Shown piece by piece: positions 56,992 through 64,000 of a stretch of DNA of 64,000 nucleotides (position 1 is its first letter; each line of letters opens with the position of its first letter). The notes under the pieces are model-generated. The model was not told the DNA's origin. It saw only the letters and a list, made by a program, of their open reading frames with translations, and did no database searches. The translations under genes were made by a program, and so were the position numbers. Location of the stretch: assembly GCA_028554645.1 (NCBI GenBank), contig JAQOOI010000022.1:2914001-2978000 (forward strand), read 5' to 3'. The DNA is from Omphalotus guepiniiformis (lineage: Eukaryota; Basidiomycota; Agaricomycetes; Agaricales; Omphalotaceae).

Positions 56992-59309
56992 ATGGCTCGA
57001 GCTACTAGGTCATCTCTTCAACAACCACCGTCTCCTCCAAATTCTCTTCCTTCACCCACAAAAAAACGGAAACGTCTCAATTCGCCCGCTAATGGCGATG
57101 ACGAGCAGCCTCCGTCCAAGCAGCAGCGGAATACTCCAGCTATCACGTCCGCCGGTGACAGTCCAATCGACTCGGAGAAGGCTCAGAAGATTCTCGACAT
57201 TCTCGAGATGTTTGTCTCTCTTTCATGATCTCTTTCTTATATTTTCTGACCTTCTGTAGGATCGATGCTCAAGGTCTTCTTGACCGGGTCTTTCCTCTTT
57301 CTTCAGATTCAGCTTCAGCTTCATATTCCTTCCGGGCGTTGCTCAAAGACTCTTCGCAATACTCGCTGTCTGTGCTCAGGGTGATTCTGGTCTTATTTGT
57401 CGTGTTTCACTGTCTGATTTCAAGTTCTTAGTCTGCTGTTCAGCATCTCTTTCCAATATCATCTCATCCACGAGCTCGTCCTTCGAAACCGGCTGCTCAA
57501 CAACTGAAATTCTGCAATCTTGCTCTCTCTCTTCTTGATCAAGCTTCTGTCTCCTCGGTCGATGTTTCATCAGATTTTTCGTCGCTCTTCCCCGTCAATG
57601 AGTCCGCGACTCCTGACGAGAACGCCCCTCAAGCTTCTACATCGAAATGTCCTTCCTCCAGCTCTCATCTTCATCAGAAACCCAGATATTCATTAGTGCA
57701 GCACTTGCCACAAGGGGACTATTGGACTTCTCTCAACTCTTCAACCTCCTCTTCAGAGCTCAAAGACCTACCTAAAGGCAACTCTGAACTCGTCTCTATT
57801 CTGCCTTCTCCTTATCCTACTGCCTCAATATCAGACATTCCTACTCTTGGTTCATATCATACGAAGCCCCTCCCGTCGCAAAAGCACAAGGTCCCTACTC
57901 GGCGCCCAATATCCAGAGGCTCATTTCTAGACTATGGTATATGGGCCAGTTTTGCGCCCTCCTTCGATCAGGATGGGGCTGAAGTGGGCCGAAATGAACT
58001 AGGTGAAGTCTATCTTGCACGAGAAATGAAGAGGAAGCAGAAGGAAGTCAGGCTGAAACGATGGGTAGCCGAGAGGGAGAAACAAATACAAGATGAAGTG
58101 ACCATGGACACCGAAGTTGAAGAGGCTAAACCTACAATTGATGTTGATGCAGAACTAGCCGAACTTCTCCCTGAAAGTGAGGTGCAGGCGATCAAGGACT
58201 CTCTGCAGAGCTTTGAGCTGGAGCAAGCAGTGTCAGAACTATTAGAACGAAACAGGAAAGCATTAAGGAGGTTGCAGGAGTTGCAGTATTTGAGGTTAGT
58301 TGCCAAGGACGGAGGATCGAGCACACCGGAGGAAGGGTCAGAAGAATGGGACACAGGTACTTCCCCTCTTTGAGGTCTTTCTATATCTGCTTAGGGCACT
58401 TGATTTGTAGCACGAAGCATTCTGGACTCGCTCTCGCTGCTTTCCTCATTAAGACCCCGTACCTCAACAGGCGAGAACCCTCCACTCATTCCCTCTCCAT
58501 CAGCTCTGCACGTCCTACATCGTGCATTACCACTTGCACCTACGTCTGGTTGGCATGGAAATCTACCACCCGGACGAGGAACTGCTCTCCGAGATGATTC
58601 CACCATCAAGGTCCGTCCAGGAGTTCCAGCTGCTCCCACAAACACCGCAGCCTCTGGTACTGCAGTGGCTCCTTCGACAACGTATGGTACCTACCAGTAT
58701 GCGGCGTACACTCAAGCACAAACTACGCAGCAAGGAGCAACAACAGCTACCACGCCGTATATGATGCAGTACAAACTTCCGGGTGCATCTGGCGCAACAT
58801 CGTACTTTAATCACTACACTTCGCAGCAGATGTATGGTGCACAGGCGTACGGAACAGGTATGGGGACAACAGCGTATGGTGGCGGCTGGTACAACTCCTA
58901 CACACCGCAAGGTGTGGCTACTGCAGCCGGAGGAACGAGTAGTGGGACCGGCTCAGCGAGAGGGACACCTCAGCCGGGTCTGGCTCCATCATATAGCTCT
59001 TTCTTTAGTAACACGGGGAATGCTCTTACTGCAGCAACCGCTACGAATGGTGGTGCAAGCGGGAGGGCAACGCCTCAGGCTCCTGCGCAAGTGCAACTCA
59101 CGCCGGCAGTGGCTAACACTGTCATGAAACCTGGACAGTGGGGGACACCTAGTGGGGTATCTACACCTACAGCGGCGGTTGCTGGACAGACTTTGAGGAT
59201 TCCGTTACCTGTGGGAGGGACATCGGTTACGCAGATGCGCACCCATTGGCCTTCGGGCCAACAAAATGTTTATCAGGCGAATGGACGGTCTACACCTGCG
59301 ACAAAGTAG
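56992..59309 (+). CDS. Uncharacterised protein with basic N-terminus, coiled coil and Gly/Tyr/Thr-rich tail
   Basis: Four exons with in-frame junctions (introns about 57212-57259, 57381-57430, 58354-58409). It begins MARATRSSLQQPPSPPNSLP and has a KKRKRL nuclear-localisation-like cluster. A helical segment (DRVFPLSSDSASASYSFRAL), a block SFLDYGIWASFAPSFDQDGA (about 57925-57985) that looks structured, then a charged coiled coil (REMKRKQKEVRLKRWVAERE) and ELEQAVSELLERNRKALRRL follow. The last 200 residues are Tyr/Gln/Gly/Thr-rich (YGTYQYAAYTQAQTTQQGAT), like prion-like transcription or RNA-binding tails. I do not recognise the family; a nuclear, chromatin- or transcription-linked role is a guess from composition. 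Confidence 0.78.
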
Positions 59310-60877
59310 AGGTGAAAGGGGTTGGCTATGCCTATTGATGCTTTTCGATGCGTTCTTTTTGTTTTATGTATCGCTTGATTGTCTCTGGGTGGTCTCCTCT
59401 TGTACATCATTCTAAGTTGTTTTGCTGGTACCTTCTTTACACTTACGCCTCTAATACGTATACGCTACAGTAACATTTCATGACATTCTGCTTTATGAGC
59501 TTTAATTTCGAACGCTTGCTGCATTATTTATACATAGATAATTCAAGGCCATTGCAATATGTACGGCAGCCGTGTACAAATCAGCATTCCTTGTACGTAG
59601 AGATGTTCGTCGAATCAAATGATTTGTACCTATCTGTACAGGAATCTTATCCCAGAGAAACCATGACAGCTGTAGCCCCCAATGCCTACTATCGGGAAGG
59701 AAGAAAAGCGGACACTATAAGTAGATGAACGTGTTCAAGTTGCTGGGGAAAAGCACGAGCATCTTTCACATCCAAGTACTTATGCAGCTACTGCCGTGGG
59801 CAATGGGCATCGCGGGCAATTGTTGAATTTTTATGAGTACAGCCTTCAAAGCCGCGATCCGACTGATGTCAATGAACATCATGAAGGTGGTCAGGGAGCT
59901 CGCGGCACACTAATGATTGTTACCCAGCAAAGACCAGGCAAAGACCATGTTAACATTGACACAACAGGACACAACGCCTAAATAAAGCCATAGTAGGCAC
60001 ACACAGACGGCAGTACGAAGATATACACATCATATCTAACTCACACGCTAGTAATAAAAGGGATATCCGACGTCGTCTAGGCTCACGCGTCTACAAAATC
60101 AAGAAACGAGAACTGACATCCCAACGTCGAGTTCAGAAGAGTTTGAACTTCCAGACTTACTCTGACACGCAAAACCACCTCATCATCGCCTCGGGTTTAC
60201 ACCCTAGAGAAGAGGAAAGTATTCCATCCCGCAAACCGACCACTGAAAGACCAGTATAGAAAATGGCGGAATGGGTTGGAAGAGCGTGTTCAAGAGACGA
60301 AAAGAACGTGGGAAGGAAAATCAATCGCGTGTCACATGATAATCTTAGTCAGCAATTGATTTTGAGCGCTTTGACGCGGCGTTGGCAAAGCTTTTGCCAC
60401 TGACCGTGGTATGTTCGTGATTTTCGCTCCGTCGACGGGACTATGTGATGTCGTCGATGTATCATCTCGAGAGATAAATATGTGGCAGCTGCATTCGGGT
60501 TGGTGCAGCTGGTCAGGTAAGTTAAACTCATCTATCCTGATGTGATTTAGCCTGACTAGGTATAAAGAAATCATGCTACGAAGTCCTGCTATTGTTACCA
60601 TGCACACTGCACCATCTCAGTTACATGAATTGCAATGTTTGAAGTACATCCAACGAGCCTGACTTGGAAGCAAGCCCACCTGATTTACCGAACCATAGAG
60701 AAACCCACTTAATTCACCGATATTTGGACATTCAATCAGGCAGACCATGCTTTAAAAAACATTATGACTGGCTACAGGCCTTGCCGTTCCTCGGAATCAA
60801 AGGCAGTATCTGATCAAAGGCATGTTTCTCACACGACGGTGTTGTTTCCTGTGCGTACGATTCAGTGGCATCCAAAT

Positions 60878-61017
60878 ACGAACTTCCGTGGTGCCGTCCT
60901 ATTTTCGTCGAGCCCTTATGAACTGACTGGAGTCGGATCATATCATTACGAACATCCGTGGTGCCGTCCTGTGTTCGTCGAGCCCTTATGAACTAACTGG
61001 AGTCGGACTATGTTGAT
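60878..61017. repeat. 70-base tandem duplication in the promoter of the secreted-protein gene
   Basis: Units start at 60878 and 60948 with ACGAAC(T/A)TCCGTGGTGCCG and continue through TTCGTCGAGCCCTTATGAAC and ACTGGAGTCGGA with only a few differences. They end at the TATA region, so upstream activating sites may be doubled. Confidence 0.85.
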
Positions 61018-61023
61018 ATAAAG
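61016..61023 (+). promoter_or_regulatory. TATA box of the secreted-protein gene
   Basis: GATATAAAGG reads about 195 bases before the ATG, directly after the tandem repeat. The long T/C-rich leader that follows is usual for strongly expressed fungal genes. Confidence 0.5.
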
Positions 61024-61218
61024 GCTCGAGACATCTCTCTGGATATCCGCACCTTTATTTTTCCGTTCAAGGGGCTGACTCTACTTGTTTCCTTTCGCAA
61101 ACCATTGATTTGGTGTTCTTTCTCTTTCGATCGGCTTGAAGCCCATCTTTCTACCTTGTTCACATTCACTCCTTTATCCTTGGGCTTGCCTTCTTAAAAC
61201 GAAATTTACGGCTTGAAA

Positions 61219-62452
61219 ATGCGTTTCTCATCTGTAGTGCCTATCATGTTATCGCTTGCTCTGGCAGCTTCTGCGATCCCTGCAAAGAAAAATAGCAAGA
61301 ATAACAATGCTGCCACCGCTGCTAGCGACGCTGCTGCAAGTCCCTCGGCGACTACTGCAGGCGGGGATCAACAAGCTTCTACAACTCTTGATCCTCAGGT
61401 GATAGCCACGGGGTTTGCTAACAATGGTCAAGGCATGTAAACCGACTTGAATTCCTGGTTTTTTTGTTTGACATCTGTCCAACCCAATTGGTTGTTGTGC
61501 TCGTAGACGTTCAAGAAGCTGGACAAGTCCCATCGCTCACGTCTTCAAACAACTTCATCAACTTCTGCCTGACGCAAGCTAATTTGCCTATCACGAGTGA
61601 GTGTAGTAGGTTTTATCCTGGATTATTACGCTCTGATCATCTTCTTAGACGGTAAACAGATCACCACGGGCTCATGCAACCCTGCTCCGATGGGTGCTCT
61701 CCCCAGCAGTAACAATATGCCCAGTTCGAAGTTTGTTTTTCCCAAAAATGGCGAAGTCATCCAGACGGGGACCAATTTCACCATTCAAATGGCAGTTCTT
61801 AACCTTGAACTAGGTGAGTCAAGTGAAGCCCTGTTTACCTACTTGGCTGACATGTATTACAGGTAACTTTGTCAATGCACAGGAGAACTATTTTGCTGCT
61901 CCCCAGCAAATAGATTCGTCGGGGAACATTATTGGACACACTCATTTTACCATTGACACGCTTCCTTCATTGGATAGTACGACCCCTACCGATCCAACAA
62001 AACCTGCATTTTTCAAAGTATGTAGTACCTCATTGCATCAACATCAGATGTTCACATTAATGTTACTCGCAGGGCGTCAATACTCCTGCCGTGAATGGGG
62101 TGGTATCGGTGGTTTTGGATAAAGGCCTTCCTGCAGGCTTCTACAGACTTGCATCGATCAACGCGGCGGCCAACCACCAGCCCGTGTTAGTTCCTATCGC
62201 TCAACACGGTTCCCTGGATGATATGGTTTACGTGAGTTATTCAAAAGGCTACAAAAGAACTTCCACCATCTGACTCCGGAGGTATACTTCACCGTTTCAG
62301 ATGATGGTGCTGCTTCTGCCAATGCTACAGTTTCGAGTAGTGCTGCTGCCGCCTCTGCCAGTGATGCTGGTGCTACAGCGCCTCCTGCTGCTTCTGGTTC
62401 TGTGAAAGCCAAGGGAGGCAAAGGCAAGAATGGCAAAGGCGTGCCCAAGTAA
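61219..62452 (+). CDS. Conserved fungal secreted protein of unknown function
   Basis: The signal peptide MRFSSVVPIMLSLALAASAI is followed by an Ala/Ser/Thr/Asn-rich stretch, then a structured domain: LDPQVIATGFANNGQDVQEA, GQVPSLTSSNNFINFCLTQ, ITTGSCNPAPMGALPSSNNM, FTIQMAVLNLELGNFVNAQE, DSSGNIIGHTHFTIDTLPSL, PAGFYRLASINAAANHQPVL. I recognise this as a widespread fungal secreted family, sometimes mislabelled as a ribosomal protein in databases; its role is unknown to me. The C-terminus is Ala/Ser-rich and ends in KGGKGKNGKGVPK. The first intron (61433-61506) is GC-AG (CAAG|GCATGT). The last intron has two possible donors six bases apart (ATG|GTTTAC or TAC|GTGAGT), giving MVYFTVS or MVYVYFTVS. 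Confidence 0.85.
61433..61506 (+). other. GC-AG intron in the secreted-protein gene
   Basis: CAAG|GCATGT..CTCGTAG|AC joins NGQ to DVQEAG. The nearby GT (AT|GTAAAC) breaks the frame. Confidence 0.75.
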
Positions 62453-62697
62453 TTTAGCATCGTTCACAGTAGAAACAGCCCTTCTGGCCCCTTGGCCTCA
62501 TTCGTAGCCTATGACTTTCCTTTTTGAATGGATATTATACCTGTGCGAGACTTATGTGATTTTATTCATATTATGGATGAGCGGTGGATGAGGGTGTTAC
62601 ATACAGTCCGGCAGTACGGAATCGGTACAAAGCTATTTAGCTATCCGAGTGAAAACAGTAGCTTTTTACATGATCAAACAATCGGGTAAATCTGATC

Positions 62698-64000
62698 ATG
62701 GACGTTGACTCTGACTCCGATATTTCCATCTTTGACGACGATTTGCCTCGTAGTAAAGCCAAAGGCAAGGGGAAGGCTACGGACAAAACCAAAAAGGACA
62801 AAGCAAAACGCAAGCCCAAGGACGTGGTGACTTGGCGTTTTCGCAAGTTGGACTGTTCCTGCTTTGTTAACAACTTCATTCTAGCAAGCATACACATGGG
62901 AAGCAAATTATACTCGTTCATGGGAGACCGTGCAAGAAGATGAAAGGGGCAGTCTGCAGGGCGCGGTGAACGATTGGATGGCCCAGGGGAGGAGGAAGCG
63001 GTGAGCTCCTGAGCTGCTATGGGTATCGTCCCTACGCTCAATCCTTCTTAGGTTACTAGCACCGTCTACTGCAATTCGTCGAACCATTATACGGCATCTT
63101 GTTCTGCTTTTAGACCTTTCAACATCTATGATGGATCGTGATATGCGTCCTACGCGATTCGCTTTAACTCTGCAGTACGCTCGCGAGTTCATTTTAGAAT
63201 GGTTCGATCAGAATCCTCTAGGTCAGATGGGTGTAGTTGGTATGAGAGCAGGCGTTGGAGAACGTGTATGTGAAATGACTGGTCAGTCGTGTTCACGAAT
63301 CATGGGAGCGGCGAGTAGTTCATACCACAGAGGTATTGCAGGTAACCCTCAGGATGTTCTGAAAGCCATCTCTGATCGACATAAACTCGAGCCAACTGGT
63401 GAACCTAGTCTCCAGAATGCTATTGAGATGGCTAGAAATAGCATGAAGTGCGTCTTGACCTCATTCTACACGTCGTTGTCTTCCTAATTATGCTCAAGCC
63501 ATCTTCCAACACATTCATCACGCGAGATACTAATAATATTTGGCTCTCTAACTACTTGTGATCCAGGTAACATCCACGACACTTTAGATGAATGCGTGAA
63601 GAACAAAATACGGATTTCTGTGGTGGCGCTCGCTGCGGAAATGAAAATCTGCCGCGACCTTTGTGACAAAACAGGCGGTAAGGCATCCTAGTTTTATGAA
63701 CTTCTTCATGTTTCTCAGAAGTTGCGATCAGGTCAATTTGGAGTTGCATTGAATGAAGGTCATTTCAAGGATCTTCTATTCGAGCTTGTGCCTCCCCCCG
63801 CACAACGAGCATTGACCCGCGCTGCTGGAGCAGGAGCTTCGAACCCAGCTGCTGATTTAATGATGATGGGCTTCCCCACTCGACTGCCCGATGCATCGCC
63901 TCCAAGTCTCTGTGTGTGTCATTCGGACCTCAAAAGCGAAGGTTTCCTATGTCCTCGTTGCTTGGCCAAAGTTTGCGACGTCCCCACCGACTGTGACATA
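62698..64000 (+). CDS. SSL1: TFIIH subunit Ssl1 (p44), 3' end outside window
   Basis: Begins MDVDSDSDISIFDDDLPRSK with a Lys-rich linker, then QAYTWEANYTRSWETVQEDE, the Ssl1 entry motif. The vWA-like domain follows: IIRHLVLLLDLSTSMMDRDM, PTRFALTLQYAREFILEWFD, NPLGQMGVVGMRAGVGERVC, then EILIIFGSLTTCDPGNIHDT and IRISVVALAAEMKICRDLCD. It continues GQFGVALNEGHFKDLLFELV to a C4-type zinc motif (CVCHSDLKSEGFLCPRC) at the window edge; the RING-like end is missing. Ssl1 stimulates the Rad3/XPD helicase in TFIIH for transcription and nucleotide excision repair. Introns are short and in frame as far as followed. Confidence 0.94.

Larger units (their letters stand above)
59310..61218. other. Large intergenic region; upstream region of the secreted-protein gene
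   Basis: There are 1.9 kb without a supportable gene. Short frames at 59480-59728, 59796-59981 and 60332-60607 lack splice context or motifs. The last 340 bases hold a 70-base tandem duplication and a TATA element (separate entries). Confidence 0.5.

Noticed and set aside
1..64000. CRISPR array, prophage, integron or bacterial operon
   Set aside because: No spaced direct repeats, no ribosome-binding-site operon structure; introns and tRNA-Tyr show a eukaryotic nuclear chromosome.

Overview
This window looks like nuclear DNA of a filamentous basidiomycete, most likely an Agaricomycete. Genes are dense and on both strands, nearly every one is interrupted by many introns of about 50-60 bases (GT..AG with CTNAC-like branch sites), and the protein families are fungal (group X hybrid histidine kinase, Vac8, Rok1, Gbp2, Pho85, fungal MutM-type glycosylase, basidiomycete GH16, HMG-box regulator). 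I saw no viral, plasmid or bacterial segment and no CRISPR array. The gene models were spliced by eye from the sequence; exon junctions given were checked for reading frame.

Layout. 1-2237: 3' part of a GYF-family gene. 3147-5668: BAG-domain co-chaperone (-) with a step-type heat-shock-element-like array upstream. 5982-6063: tRNA-Tyr with an intron. 6457-8173: secreted GH16 glucanase (-). 9017-11431: VAC8 (-), divergent from an acyl-protein thioesterase (11912-12826). 13048-15229: CCA-adding enzyme. 15494-16854: HMG-box regulator (-). 17701-19660: ROK1 helicase (-). 19744-19921: foldback element. 20034-21550: mitochondrial dicarboxylate carrier (-). 22298-25217: VIT/vWA protein. 25346-27794 and 27997-30084: GBP2-like and SUB2, head to head. 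30418-40602: very large hybrid kinase. 41028-42533: PHO85 (-), divergent from UTP5 (42809-45269). 45299-46966: formamidopyrimidine-DNA glycosylase (-), divergent from an MFS transporter (47112-49330). 49733-51579, 53056-55801 and 56992-59309: uncharacterised proteins. 52013-52837: RPC9. 56319-56802: mitoribosomal mL43. 61219-62452: secreted protein. 62698-64000: 5' part of SSL1 (TFIIH).

Most content is housekeeping: transcription (RPC9, SSL1), mRNA export (SUB2, GBP2-like), ribosome biogenesis (UTP5, ROK1), tRNA maturation (CCA1, tRNA-Tyr), mitochondria (DIC1, mL43), signalling (PHO85, hybrid kinase), vacuole (VAC8) and DNA repair (FPG). Two divergent pairs join functionally related genes: GBP2-like with SUB2 (both TREX-linked), and VAC8 (a palmitoylated protein) with a thioesterase of the depalmitoylase family.

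The most unusual material is in gene architecture: tiny exons (6-23 bases), GC-AG introns including two in a row at the start of PHO85, two introns with non-consensus ends (GH16, MFS), an intron flanked by an 11-base direct repeat suggesting origin by tandem duplication, two exceptionally long introns in the paired mRNA-export genes, and an overlapping 167-codon frame in the HMG gene. I did not find a clearly new multi-gene system.
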